A stretch of 64,000 nucleotides of DNA from Lingula anatina (lineage: Eukaryota > Brachiopoda > Lingulata > Lingulida > Lingulidae): positions 70,237 to 134,236 of the forward strand of contig NW_019775797.1 of the NCBI RefSeq assembly GCF_001039355.2, in the 5' to 3' direction. Positions 13,001 through 24,876 of the stretch are shown here, one piece after another. The position numbers and the translations under genes are program-made. Positions within the stretch are counted from its first letter, which is position 1; each line of letters starts with the position of its first letter. Under the pieces are notes generated by a model, which saw nothing but the letters and a program-made list of their open reading frames with translations, was not told the origin of the DNA and did not search any database.

Positions 13001-16000
13001 TCACATCTTCAAGTGGAATTGGATTGTTACAAGTGAAACATCTCATTTAGGCTCTATTCCTCCCAGTGACCCCAGGCATACCTTTGGATGTTCCACATCT
13101 GATTCTGCCTCAGACTCAGAGGTGATGCCACCATCTTTCTTTTGCAGCCTTTTTCCTGTTTTACGCCATTCTTCATGTGAAGCTACAGCCCTAGAACAAG
13201 CCCAATATGATTCCTGTTCACATCTCAGGGAACAATGTTGATAAAAAAATCAATAACAAACTTAACATAAGAACATTTATTGTGATCATTTGTTTCTGTT
13301 AAAAACATGCTTGTGAGCCTGTCTTCACCTGTATGTTGACAAACTTCCAGCATCAGTACTTCCCAGTACCCCTTCCCCCAGACTCTGGATTACACTCAGC
13401 TGGTATCACCAGTACCCCTTCCCCCAGACTCTGGATTACACTCAGCTGGTATCACCAGTACCCCTTCCCCCAGACTCTGGATTACACTCAGCTGGTATCA
13501 CCAGTACCCCTTCCCCCAGACTCTGGATTACCAGACAGATAAGTGAAGACAGATTATGTCACCAGTGTTCAGCACCCAGGCATAATGCAAAATTGCTAGC
13601 TGCACTAAGACAAAGAAGTCCAGCAAAAATTTATGTATGGAATGAACTCTACCCCGTATCTTGTTTCTAGTATAGAGAACATTGTGCTCACCTTGTTAAA
13701 TATTGTACAATGTCTGGCTGGATGACATCTAGTGCAGTGTCTGGTCTGTCCCTGCCTGCCAGCCTGCACTTCATCTCCACATACTGCTCATGGATGGTAG
13801 CCAATTGCTGAAAACAGCTAGATTTTTACAGTTCCAAAAAAGACTGTGGTCCAAAACATATAATAACAACATTGGTCTTTAATGTGTCTTAAAATGAGCA
13901 CTAACAACATTTCTATACAAAAAATTCAAAATTTTGTCATCTGACTTTAAAATATAGGCAAAAGTTTAAATTCAACATCCACTTTGAAAATTTCTTGATC
14001 TGACTTTTAATCAGGTTTCTGAAGTAACTTTCCCCATGATTCAATTGGTTTGGAAGCTATTTCACATTTAATTTGGTAAATTTATGTGAACATTGCAACA
14101 ATGTACTTTTTGAAATAAGAACAAAATACAGCCCTCATATGTACCTGTAGCACTGCACTTGCTGAGTTCTACAAAACACAACAAACTAAAGGTCTCTAGC
14201 TTTTAAGTGTGCTAAAATTTTATGGTGCCAAAATTGTGCCCCAAACGGAGCAGGTTCAAGTTGAGCTGAGATGTGGCCTAGCTAGTAACATAAGATGAGG
14301 ATATCGGCCTCTCTGGTCTGGGAGGGAGTAGAGGCATACAAAATGGTGGCAGTTGTTTGGAGGTAACAACATGGTACTGACAGTGCTCCCAATGGTGGCA
14401 CAAAAAAGTGCATCATTGATAAAAGATGATCAAAGTGTCAACTCTGTAAGCCTGAAGACACTTACTGCTATATTATCAGGCTGCAGGATCTCTGATACAA
14501 CACTCTTCTCAACAGGCAGGCTATCTTTATTCAGGTCATCATCTGCTGTGTGAGTGGCCTGGAGAATATCACACTGGAAAATAAGAAATGCCATTGAAAG
14601 AAATAATCAGGCTGGTTTTCAAATGACCTGTAACTAAGTCATATTCATCAGTCTTGTAAGTAAACAATTTTCCATGAAATGTGTTATCTATATTGCATAT
14701 AGTATCATATATGGTAAAAAAAACACTTGAACAAATTATCTGATCAAGCTGTTTTTATTTTTATTCTACCTGTATCTACAATCAAATTCATCAGTCCTTA
14801 AAGTATGAAGACAATAGGTCAAACTGTTTTCCATGAAATGTGTTATCAGTATTGCACATAGTAGAATATATGCTAAAAAAACAAAAACCAGCATAACTTC
14901 AACAAAAATGCTCTGTTCAAGCTGATTTTGCAACTCAACCTGTATTTTATGTATAATTATCAATTCTGTAAGTTTGAAGACAAAATGTCAAATGGTTTCC
15001 CACTTATTGTGTTATCTCTGAAATGGCACTGTTAGGACAGACCTAGGTGATGGCTATAGATCTACAGACACACTGTGTCTGTACATAAGCAATAACTGCA
15101 ATAATATTTTCAAAATAATAAAAATGAAAACATCTGTAAACACAATGAATTTAAAGAAACAGATACAATACCATCTGAGCAAGATAGAATGAAAAAGAGT
15201 TTTTAATCTATAAAAAGTCAGAATTTTTTCACCTCAGTGATGAGTTCTGTCTCTAGCTAGCTATATAATTGAGCAACCATCAATACACCCTACTGTTTCT
15301 ACAGACTTTCAATATTTTAAATTATTAACTTAACACAACAGTTCATTCAACAATGATAATATTCTGTAAGGTTCTGTACCATTGCTTTATGTTCAATTTT
15401 GTCTCACATAAAATAATGAGTTCGGTATTGATTTAAAGAGTTATCATTATGACTTACAGGGTGCGCATTGGCTACAAAATCAAATGCACGTTGTATCTTC
15501 AACTTCTGAAAAACATAGTCAACGTCCAAATGACCCTGGTTCTTTACCTCCCTGTGAAACTGCAAGATGCTCTGGAACTGTTCTCGAGTCACACGGACCT
15601 GCAATATAAAATAGTATAGTATAGTCATGAACTATGTGCAAGAAGGGAACTAAGAAAAGCTTTTTACTTCTAAAAGCAAATAAATAAATATCAAAGATGG
15701 TACATATACAGATAAAAAAAATCATAATCATCTGGGAAAGATGGATGGTACAAGAGAGTTTAAAATTTAGCAGTTTTCAACTCAGCAACAGGTACCTAAA
15801 AGAAGCATTTTTTTTACAGAGCTTATTTACTCTGTTAAGGTTTTCTCACAAGCCATCAATACACATTACTATATAATTATATGTACATTTTAAGTAATAA
15901 CTGAACTAAACAACCCATCAACTGTGGTTGTGTTTTTGCTCGTCAATTTCACCATGTGAAACTAAATGGACTTGAGTAAAAATAACAATAATAATAGCAT

Positions 16001-19000
16001 AACTACTAAGGTAGATTCCCTTGGGGCAACATGACTGCACAGTTTAACACTGTACATTCAAAGGAAATCCCTTTCAATATAGACAAAAAAGAGCATTTGT
16101 CAATCACCACACATTAAAATAAACATCATAAATGTTGTGCATGCCTGAAGACTCCTACCACTGTAGATATTGATATAGATATAAAGAAGAGAAGCTACTC
16201 CTGAAATTTCACAAAATTCCTCATTTATCTCCAAGGCTGACTTTTCAAGGATTTATCGAGAGAATAAAAATCTATTGACAGATTCAATTTTGGAAAAAAA
16301 TCCTGATTTGATATGATTTCTTATTCAAGTTAAATAGTAACTATGGATGAATCTTTTCTAGTGTTGGAGTTATAAATGTTAGAAAATTTTTGAAGTGTAT
16401 TTTATGGTGGAAACAAGGTCAAAAATCACGTTCAAGCCAATCAAGGTCATAATTGGATTTTCAATATTTGATTTCCATCTTAAGTTTGAATTAAGGATGA
16501 AGACAGGGTGGAGGTGCCTGGAATATGGCTATCTTTTCAATCAACCAATACATACCAACTTGTTATATAACAATAAAAAGCTTACTTCAATATCACATCA
16601 TTTCTTATTGTGTAACAGTTACGTAAGGAGATATAACACTTTATAGGTTTTCTCAAAAAAAGTTTTAGACCAGTGTCAAAACTACCTCAACCCTCCACTC
16701 CTTAAAGATTGCATTTATTCATTAGATCAAAGCTTTGTCTGATGGAATGTGCCTGGGTTTTCATACTACAGAGGCTTAGCAAATGACGAACAACAAAGGT
16801 GAAGGACGAACATGTGCACTACGTCATCACTTTACGCTCATCATAACCTCGTTTTTCGTAGTTCGTCCTTCCAATGTATGTAGATTTTATGAATTCCTCG
16901 TAAAAAAAAAAGAAAGTACAAACTGAGTTTGTTCACACATCAATACTCGTTTGATATGCATTAAATCACATTTGTTTCTTCGTATGATTGCCTTCAGGTT
17001 GGTTGATCGAAAGTGAAAACGGATATAAAATCGTTTCAAACAGCATTTTTTCTCTCACCCTGCTCTATTGTTGTCATACTCGTTATTTGGCATTTGCAAA
17101 ATGGCCACTATGACTTATGACGTACGAACCTAGTTTTCGTACTTCCTCTTTGTTGTTCGTTTGTTAAACCTTTCTAATACCAGCTCCATTTTCAAACTAC
17201 CAGTGTTTCAGTCATGGTAGGGGTATTGTTGAAGTGGTAATTTTGTAAATTAGGATATGGTTAGTAATTAAACTCAGATCAAGTATCAGAGACATGCTTA
17301 TCAGAGACATGCTTCTGTTGATGTCCTTGTCTTCATCCTACAATCACTAGTGAAGAGTGTTCCTGTCTTTATCCTACAATCACTAGTGAAGAGTGTCCTT
17401 GTCTTCATCCTACAATCACTAGTGTAGAGTGTCCTTGTCATCATCCTTCAATCACTAATGTAGAATGTATCTCCTCCAGAAGTGGATCTCTGATGTATAG
17501 TGAGGGTTGTAGCTCTTCAGACAGTTTTCTTTCTTGTACTTCCAAACCAATGGTATGATTTTGTTTTTGGATAGTTCATTCATAGACCAGAAAATTTGAA
17601 CCAAAGTCTTTTAGCTTGGCATTCTGGACCCTGTAGACTGTTCCAGTAGTTCAGATGAGGGGTGGCCAGCACATGAGCCAGTCTCGCAGTTACTTTTCAT
17701 TACCAAGTTTACAAATTTTGTACACTCTGCAAAAGCCAAATGGGCTGCTTTGTGTAATGGCACTGACAGATGAGTCTGAGGGCAATGGATACAGAAACGG
17801 GTACATAAAAATCAAAGCTTAGTGTCTGTTTCAAGATTATATATATATAGCCAACAGCACATTTTCATTTAGAAATTATGCAATAACCCTGTAAAGCAGG
17901 ATATGAAGATATCCATATTTCAAAATAAATATTTTGCCCCCAAAACGGCGGTTAACACAATTATTTTGGAATTTGTATTTGCCATCACATCAAGTGACCT
18001 CCATAGATGGCTACATTCTGTAACAATCTCTTAAGAGATTATTACAAAAAACCAAACTTTTTAGAAAAAAAAACCAGGGACTAATTTTGAATGTGGGAAT
18101 GGATTCATTTACAATTGGTCAGTATGGGAAAATTGTCCTTTACCCCAGGAAAATTCATTTTTTGGCCAAAATAAACAGTTGTTATCCCTTCAATGTACAT
18201 AAAACAAGGTTGCAATGTAAATGCAATGAAATGCCTCTTAAACATCTCTAAAGAGTTAAAATTTAGCATTTTATAACCAAATGTAAACTACTGAAATAAG
18301 ATGAAATACATGTTACTCAATCTGTTCCTTAAAGACTGACTCATAGTAAACCACTCAGGATTTAGGACATTGGATCAGTTTCATGCCATCTTAGTATAGT
18401 GTCAAAGCGATCAGTTTTATTTGCTTTATTGAGCAACACAAGAGTCAGGTCTGAAAATGTAAAGAATTGTCTCATTTCAAGACAACAAACTGGACAAGAA
18501 AGACCATGTCTTTCCTATGGCGCGACTTGCGGACGACTGATCTCTTTCCCTCGTGTAAAAGAGACTTTGGACAAGGAAAAACACACACAAAAGAATACGA
18601 AAATACACAAACGAAGACAAACGAATACAAACACAAGGAGAACACAATGAGAGTCCAAGGAGAGTACAATTAAAGCACTTCGCCTGTCACATATGTGGTC
18701 ATCACCAAACAACCTTTTAACTAACAACATGGCCTGTTGAGCAATCTGGTCATGGGGAGCTGTTAATTAAGATTACACAAAGCTGACCCAGGTTGAACCT
18801 GCTGTGTAGCTGTCTACCTTTGCCTTAGGTTTCAGAGGCTGTGTATGGTAGAGGCCATAGAGCAGGAAGAGGCCAGCCACTTGGACCTGGAAGGTTTGAG
18901 ATGACCCCAAGTACTGCAGCACCACTGAGAACATGTCCTCTGTGAACTGGAACAGAAAGATGAGAGGCCACAAAAAGCAGAAATAATGACACACAACATA

Positions 19001-19621
19001 GGTTATTTTTTCAATTTTGATACAATACTACACAATGCTTAACAGCGAAATCAACATCAAAAATTGTATTATGCACAACAGGCAACTTAGATATTAAGAA
19101 TATGTAACTAGCATAAGGCTTCAGGCACATGTGAGTTCAAATTCACACGCTGGAAATGCCAGGTGAGAACAACACAGAAAATAATGATGAACAGAATAGG
19201 TAACTGTCAATTCTAATGCAATGATACATTATGCTTAACATCAAAGTCAACATATTTTAATTATGCACCACAGGTAATACACATGTTAGGAACATGTAAC
19301 TTGCATAAGACTTCAGGCCCATGAAGGTGATCATAGGTGCTTTCAATATGATTGGTAGGGCAGGAGAAGTCACCACCTATCAACTTTGGAATATAATACA
19401 ATGTAGATCAACTAGTGTTAAACCTTCAGTCATTTTGCTCTCACCTCTTTTAGTTCTCTCTCTGTTTGTCTGCCACAAAATATCAGAGACATTTTCTTTT
19501 CACGCCATATTTCAGCAAACTGCTCATAACGCACAGATTCAGTGGCAGTGAATTCTTCAACAAATGATTGCATGTCAACAAGCACCCCAGCCAGTGGCGT
19601 GTACACCCTCTCCTTCACCAT
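7066..19621 (-). CDS. SNAPC1: snRNA-activating protein complex subunit 1 (SNAPc 43 kDa subunit homologue), 8 coding exons
   Basis: SNAPc binds the proximal sequence element of snRNA promoters and recruits Pol II or Pol III; subunit 1 is a core component. Coding exons on the minus strand: 19621-19445, 18946-18818, 15598-15458, 14573-14466, 13807-13692, 13190-13082, 11182-10990, 7250-7066. All have GT donors and AG acceptors, and phases fit throughout (0,0,0,0,2,0,1), giving about 385 residues against about 370 in vertebrates. Exon 1 carries TESVRYEQFAEIWREKKMS and FCGRQ. Exon 2 has FQVQVAGLFLLYGLYHTQ. Exon 3 has DVDYVFQKLKIQRAFDF. Exon 5 has IHEQYVEMK, and exon 7 has RERAFSKTAEPSRGRRHRR. Each matches successive blocks of the SNAPC1 family in order. 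The C-terminus is lysine-rich and low in complexity. Start: the ATG at 19621 is the first in frame, with a strong AAGATGG context; an acceptor at about 19668 implies a non-coding leader exon. Introns are long and carry MITEs and minisatellites. Confidence 0.9.
8891..9057. mobile_element. Palindromic MITE, single copy of the 3.35-kb family
   Basis: The outer 26 bp (ATAAACCCATCATACTAGCT and on) are a perfect inverted repeat. The inner sequence has TTCTCGCTAAATTGCATTCA, GGCTTAAATGTC and GAAGCCCTGCAG, the family core. It lies in the last SNAPC1 intron. Confidence 0.85.
9793..10349. mobile_element. Palindromic MITE with ATACC(C/G)CATTCACACTA ends
   Basis: The left end ATACCCCATTCACACTA is matched by TAGTGTGAATGCGGTAT at 10349. 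Inner blocks (ATTCGAAT, GCGTTCACACA) are also mirrored. It lies in the last SNAPC1 intron, directly beside another element. Confidence 0.7.
10358..10830. mobile_element. Foldback MITE with 37-bp perfect terminal repeats
   Basis: GTTCACATGAAAAATCCAAA and the following 17 bp are exactly inverted at 10795-10830. A second inner inverted pair (GGCGTCAGAATCTCCTTTGA / TCAAAGGAGATTCTGACACC, and CAAAGCTGTAATTA) makes almost the whole element self-complementary. Confidence 0.9.
11626..11900. repeat. Degenerate short-period repeat of ATCGATAC / CCCCxCACC words
   Basis: Words such as TCGATAC, CCCCACACCAATA and CCCCGCA recur at roughly 20-40 bp spacing. In the last 90 bp they are reversed (GGGGGAGTATTGGTGCGGGG), giving an imperfect inverted arrangement. 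It lies in a SNAPC1 intron. Confidence 0.6.
13364..13535 (+). repeat. 46-bp minisatellite, 3.8 copies, in a SNAPC1 intron
   Basis: Units starting at 13364, 13410, 13456 and 13502 are essentially identical (CAGTACCCCTTCCCCCAGAC, then TCTGGATTACACTCAGCTGG). Flanking sequence TGTCTTCAC (about 13320) and GTGAAGACA (about 13543) is inverted. Confidence 0.95.
14600..15090 (+). repeat. Helitron-like tandem-core element in a SNAPC1 intron
   Basis: Two to three units of about 160-200 bp with TTTTCCATGAAATGTGTTATC, CATAGTA..ATATATG and CAAGCTGATTTTGCAACT-type blocks end in GGTGATGGCTATAGA, then a CAGACACACTGTGTCTG hairpin. The same order recurs at 27.8-28.6 and 29.3-29.8 kb. Confidence 0.6.
16770..17173. 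mobile_element. MITE with imperfect inverted ends of about 40 bp
   Basis: The left end GCAAATGACGAACAACAAAG pairs with TTTGTTGTTCGTTTGTTAAA at the right. GTACGAA and GGACGAAC blocks are mirrored further in. It lies in the second SNAPC1 coding intron. Confidence 0.7.
17323..17466 (+). repeat. 36-bp minisatellite, 4 copies
   Basis: Units at 17323, 17359, 17395 and 17431 carry TCATCCTACAATCACTAGTG; the last is most diverged. Confidence 0.9.
17990..18215. repeat. Partial copy of the AGGGATAA-ended MITE family
   Basis: TAAGAGATTATTACAAAAA, TGGATTCATTTACAATTGGT, CCAGGAAAATTCATTTTTTG and TTGTTATCCCTTCAATG match the inner and right parts of the element at 35110-35444. No left end or TTAA pair was found. 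Confidence 0.6.
19000..19330 (+). repeat. Two diverged units of the 26-27-kb array family
   Basis: Blocks such as GATACA(A)TACTACACAATG, TTAACAGCGAAATCAACATC, TAACTAGCATAAGGCTTCAG and ACATGTGAGTTCAAATTCAC recur about 200 bp apart and resemble 26.1-27.4 kb. Confidence 0.5.
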
Positions 19622-19800
19622 CTTGGAGCTTTTTACCCTGGCTTGTACTGGGACCAACTGCCACCTGTAAAAAAGACAATGTTACTTCTACTAGCTCACT
19701 GTATTAAGAGAATGTTACAATCTTATGTCTAAAACAGTTTTAGGCAAAACAGGAGTTCCTTTAAATTTCTGTTTAATGCCATGTAGAGCATGGAAACACC

Positions 19801-20254
19801 GGTCTGGCTAAATTGCGCAATACGCCGCAATACAGCGCAACACAGCACAATACACTTAAAATAACAAGTCCAGTCACAAGTAAACACAGAAAACGGTAAT
19901 TCTCAACAAAATAAGGTGATAAAAAAGCAAAATATTTGACTAGATTATTGATGTCATTGATATAGCTAACACATTGGTGCTACTTCTAATATCGTCGGGT
20001 CGGCAGCCATGTTGGCTTGTGGCTCTTCTTGACAATATTACCGGCCAAGAAGAGCCACTAACCAACATGGCAGCTGACCCGACGATAAAGAAAATGTGCA
20101 AATTTGTTAAGTTTTATCAAGGCTATTAATTATTTAGTAATATATTTCGCTCTCATATCAGCCTATTTTGTTTGGAATGACAGTTTCCCCCTTTTACTTG
20201 TGACTGGACTCATTTTTTCAAGTGTATATTGCCATTGGGCAATTTAGCCCGACC
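19801..20254. mobile_element. 454-bp foldback element with 11-bp target duplication
   Basis: Ends GGTCTGGCTAAATTGCGCAA and TTGGGCAATTTAGCCCGACC are inverted. AAGTCCAGTCACAAGTAAA and its complement near 20200 are also inverted. The core is a 41-bp-arm hairpin at about 19991-20088 (ATCGTCGGGTCGGCAGCCAT). The flanks are ATGGAAACACC and CTGGAAACACC (10 of 11 identical). Long inverted ends with a 9-11-bp duplication are reminiscent of Mutator-like foldbacks. It lies just upstream of SNAPC1 coding exon 1. Confidence 0.85.
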
Positions 20255-20816
20255 CTGGAAACACCTACTATTTGTGGCACAGTTGGAGTTTTCAACAAAT
20301 TGTATTTAAATTTGACTGTGGGAATTTCCAAATGCATGGAGAGTTTCTATAACATTTCTGAGACATTTAAAGGTTTTCTAGCTGGAAAGTCACCCAATAT
20401 GAAACATGCTGCCTGTACTTGGACCTTAAAAATTGTGCCTACCTTTTATCCCAAGGATCCTGGACTAATGAGTCTACGTAAGTGCAGAGCGGATAAAAGA
20501 TTGGTAAGCTAATTTTCTGCAAGATATGGGCAGTGTCTAATATTTCTTTTACATTTTAAGAAAAACCAATCAGCAGTTAGCTTTTCTGAAGTTTTCAAAA
20601 AAGTAATTTTGGGGCCCTACTGAGTCTCAGTATTTCACTGTCACATCATCATGTACGGGATGTACCCCTGATATAATCACATTTCACATAGTCAATGTTC
20701 AAAATCAACTGATTAAAAGTTTATCGATTATGAAATCAAAGACAGCTGCCGTAAACCTAGTTAAATACACTGTTGGGGAAAATAAACCTGAGCAATCCTA
20801 CACGAATCCCACTTAC

Positions 20817-20885
20817 TGTCGTCGTTTCCTTCGTACTCGGTTGTTTTGGTTTACGCTTCTAGCCTCGATTTCAAAAATGGGTGCT
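20817..20885 (-). promoter_or_regulatory. Candidate non-coding first exon and promoter of SNAPC1, shared intergenic region
   Basis: On the minus strand a consensus donor (ACGACGACA/GTAAGTGG) ends a candidate exon at 20817. Downstream on that strand, the first SNAPC1 coding exon has a clean acceptor at about 19668. The surrounding 20.78-20.89 kb is richer in CpG than its neighbours and lies between the divergent SNAPC1 and Kelch genes. The upstream boundary of the exon cannot be seen. Joining it to SNAPC1 is inference from splice signals and position. Confidence 0.4.
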
Positions 20886-21832
20886 TAAAACATTAAAAAT
20901 AATTTTGTCAAATTGAGGGATAATATTGTGTCAGAAACACTCAAAAGTAAAATTCCATATTTTCATGAAAATTCTTTGAAATATATGTGTCATGACAATG
21001 CCTATAATCGTGCCCTTGTTAACTTTTTTTTGGCTCAAGCGATGCGTCCCAGCTAATGGAGTAAACACTGCAGAAGTGAATTTCCCTTTTAGGGCAGGTG
21101 CAGTATGTAAGATATATGATGCATATAATATATTAGAGGTCTCTGTATGTTTTGATAAGTGTTGTCGTGTACAGGGAGTAAGTGAAACTTCCTTAGAATA
21201 TTTTATGGGGAAAATATTAGGCAGTTAAGAGCTTGCAAAATCTTTGAAATTTATACTACAATACATGTACTGTAGTACTCACCAATTGTGTTATAAGCCT
21301 GAATTATGACGACAAGGAAAATATCTGCTACTGCTACGTAGATATCTTGCATCAGTAGTGGTGTTTGCATTTGATCAGGACGTTTTGAGACGTGATCTTA
21401 TTAAGTGGTGCTAAAAGGAAGCAAAGCTATCAAATGTAAAGACTAAAAGCAGAAATTTATGATGAAAAAATAGTAGGTAATTTTGTGCAAGATCTTTCCA
21501 AGACATTTTCACAGACGCACATAAACAGATATCAGTACAGTTTTTATGCCTATTTAATCACAACAATAATTAAGTTCTATTGTTGTGAGGCCCAAGTTGG
21601 ACATTTTGTATTCATTTACAGATTTTTTTTTTTTTTTTTACAAAACTGATCAGTTACTGTTTAAAAAAAAGTGGGGGGGGGGTGATCATTAGATTTTGCA
21701 TAAAATTAGTTATGAAGTTATTAAATTAAAGATGATTTCTGTTGTAAAGATCTCATCAGAATGTGCAATTCAATTGATGTAGCTCCTACAGGACACAAAT
21801 ATTTATATCACAGCATTATTTCTTGTTTCAGG

Positions 21833-21964
21833 TCTTCAACTCAAAATGCAGTGAGTTTGCAAGAATTTCTGACGTAAAGGCTGCCTTGATCTTGCCAGAA
21901 TATTGATCTAGATTTCACTTTCTAAACTGATATTTCTATCGGATGAGATCACATACAGTTTATA
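21833..21964 (+). other. 5' UTR part of the first coding exon of the Kelch gene
   Basis: A pyrimidine-rich tract ending TTGTTTCAG at 21832 is followed by 132 bp of leader before the ATG. The leader has stops in the Kelch frame, so the exon begins non-coding and at least one upstream leader exon is expected. Confidence 0.6.
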
Positions 21965-24876
21965 ATGAGTGACCAACTGTCTCCAAACACATACAGCTTT
22001 CCCTCCCAGCACACACTGCTGGTGATTGGACTGCAGGAGCTGCAGGAGAGCAAGCAGCTCACAGATGTTACTCTTGTTGTTGAAGATAAGAAGTTCCCTT
22101 GCCACAGGAGTGTGTTAGCTGCAAGCAGCCAGTATTTCAGGTGAGTCTTAAGCACAGTAAGACCTGATTTCTCGGATCAGTTTAACTTCCATTATAATTA
22201 GATTTACTATGAAGACTGCTATATAGGGTGTAGTAAAGGTTGAGAACCAGAATTTTCTACTTGAATAATGTTGATAGTTACCAGAAGTTTAAAAAAGATT
22301 TGGAAATAGGGTGTCGAACTTCAACACTGCATATTACTGAGACAGGCAACCTAAACTCTATTTCTTCCACTAATAAAAGGGGATTTAAATAATAACCATC
22401 CAAACCTAAATAGCAGTAGTTAGGTAGTTTTGAAGACAACTGGGAGGTTGTCTGACTGATACCCTGCTGCTGGTATCTTGTTATTATTAAGTGGCAGCTT
22501 TGAATACAAACAATTATTCCAGTTCATGTTGTGTACTTTGTCTGTCTGTGCAGGGCCATGTTCACAGGAGAGACAGTGGAAAAAACCCAGTCCTCTGTCA
22601 GCATCCATGGAGTGACAGCTGAGGCCATGGGGAACATCATCAACTTCATCTACACGGCAAATATAGAGCTGTGTCCTGAGAACATCCAGGACTTGTTTGC
22701 CACAGCTAACATGCTGGCTATGACACACCTGTGTGAGTAGATGGATGATTTTCACATTTCAATACTTTTGAATATATATTGCCCTGTTTTTCCAGTTGAT
22801 ACACATGTAGTTATTTCGTAAACTTGTTGAGTCTGTACCTGAATATGCTGCCTGAGGTACTGGTCAATAGACACATGGGTGTGTCAGCTATTAAGTACAT
22901 AAACTGAAAACTCTATAAACCTTTTTAAAATTATTTCCTGTGTTTTATTATCCCTTTTCTGTTCCTAATCCAGCAGGAGGCAGTACTGTCACTCTGATCC
23001 TCTAGTTTCTGATTAGTTAACTATGAGTTGATAGTACCAGACACATAGTTGTTCAATGTGCTGTTGCATTTTTTGGAAAAATTTTAAATTCACTACAACT
23101 GTGCCAAATATACATGTACATGTACTAAACGGGGGTGGTGAGGGGGTACAGTAGATATCCCATTGATAAGTGTAATAATCTTATGCTATGAATAAGATTA
23201 TGCAATAATCAGTAATCTTATGCTATGAATTAACATGTACCTCTTTCCTAAACTGGCATTAATGAGTATTGTTTGTCGTTAACTGATTCACTTTAAATGT
23301 CGTGACAGTCAGGTGTTATGTAATTGTTTAAATTTCTTACCTTTCAGGTGAAGTGTGTATAAGATACATGCACAACCACATAGGCCACAGTAACTGTATT
23401 GAGTTGTACCTTCTGGGTCATCTCCATGACAGCCTGCTGCTGAAGGACGCCTCCAGGGCCTACATCCTGGACAACTTCAGTGAACTGGAGCTCAGCAAGA
23501 ATGAGGCTTTTGCACAACTTCCTGTAGACTTTATGGAAGATTTGCTAAGTAGCGATGAGCTAAATATTGAAAAAGAGGAGCTTGCTTTCAATGCCCTTCT
23601 TCAGTGGGTTAGCTGGGATGTTGTCAATAGAGGTCAGCACTTGCTGCATCTTCTGAAATGCTTGCGATTTCCATTTATGTCAGGTGAGGTGATACAGCAG
23701 ACAGTGCTGCCATCTGTGAAGGCTGTGACCAGTGATCCTGATGTGCTGTGTTATCTTGCTGTTGTCACTAACACTGGGGAGAGAGACCAGACTGCTGGAG
23801 ACCACATTGAGGAGTGCACTATGGTGCCCCGTGTGGGAATGTACAATGCTGAACTTATTGTGTTTGTTGCAGGCAGTCAGAAAGAGGAGACACGCTCAGT
23901 GTGCTGCTTTGATCCAGTCACCAAGGAGAATTACTGTGCAATTCCTCCCAATGTCAGCTTTGACTTTCGCTATCGCCTTGACTATCATGAGGCAGTAGTG
24001 ACATCACAGAATCAGATTTTTTGTCTAGGGGGAATTTTCTTCCCAGATCACAAATACACAGGGCCAGCTTTGAACTCAGTGAAACTGTACAATGCCAGGA
24101 AGATGCAGTGGATAGACAAGCAGTCCATGAGAGAACCAAGGTGTGCATTCGCTGCAGTAGTACACCAGGGCAAGATCTATGCCATAGGTGGAAAACCTGC
24201 TTATCTTGATGCTGATCCGCTCTCTAGTGTGGAGAGTTATGAAATAGAGGCTGACCACTGGACTATGGTCTCACCTATGCCGTTTGCACTGTACCACCAT
24301 GCTGCAGTTGTTTGTCAGGAAGTGATCTATGTCATAGGAGGATTGGATGCCAGTAGTCGAGTGACTAATGTGTTTCTAAGCTATGATCCTGTCATGGACT
24401 CCTGGACAACTGTTGTCCCACAACCCAAAGTCCCACGTGCTGAGTTTGCAGCTGCAGTATATGAGAGACGAATATACATAGCAGGGGGGAGGGCACAGGA
24501 ACGGGATTCAACATTATCCTCTGTGGAAGTTTATGATCCTGTTGAAAATAGATGGCGCTTTGGACCTGAGCTCCCAGACGACAGACGGTCACCACTATTA
24601 GTTGTGTTTGATGGGAAGTTGTACATGCTAGGTGGGCTGCAAACATTATGGAATCGCCACAGCAGAGCTAGGCAAGAGGTTGATCGCAAAGACATGCATG
24701 TGCTTCATGCATCCACAAACCAGTGCTCCTCCAGGCAGTGGACTAGGTTTGCAAAGTTTGTACGGTATGCCAACTCCAATGCTTGTGTACTGGCAAAGCT
24801 GAATACAAAAAGAATGGGGAGGAGTGAGTACATTTGGTCTGAAAGGCCCAAAGATTCTCTTCTCGATTTTAAGTAG
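21965..24876 (+). CDS. Kelch-like protein: BTB-BACK-Kelch, likely CUL3 substrate adaptor (3 coding exons)
   Basis: Coding exons are 21965-22140, 22554-22732 and 23348-24876. Splice sites are canonical, phases 2 then 1, giving 627 residues, a typical KLHL length. The BTB domain spans about residues 20-125: LTDVTLVVEDKKFPCHRSVL, then AASSQYFRAMF, IINFIYT and ATANMLAM. The BACK domain (about 130-240) includes ELYLLGHLH, ILDNFSEL and EELAFNALLQWV. Six Kelch blades (about 265-560) are marked by VAGS, CLGG, AIGG, VIGG, IAGG and MLGG, with YDPV and W residues at family spacing. KLHL proteins dimerise through BTB, bind CUL3 and present substrates on the propeller. The ATG is supported by an in-frame TGA 21 bp upstream. 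An acceptor at 21832 shows that the 5' UTR is spliced. The exact KLHL orthologue cannot be assigned by eye. The tail after the propeller (DRKDMHVLH to DSLLDFK) is unusually long. Confidence 0.93.

Noticed and set aside
20222-20512. 96-codon plus-strand frame ending at a donor-like site
   Set aside because: It begins inside the foldback terminal repeat and has no recognisable content.
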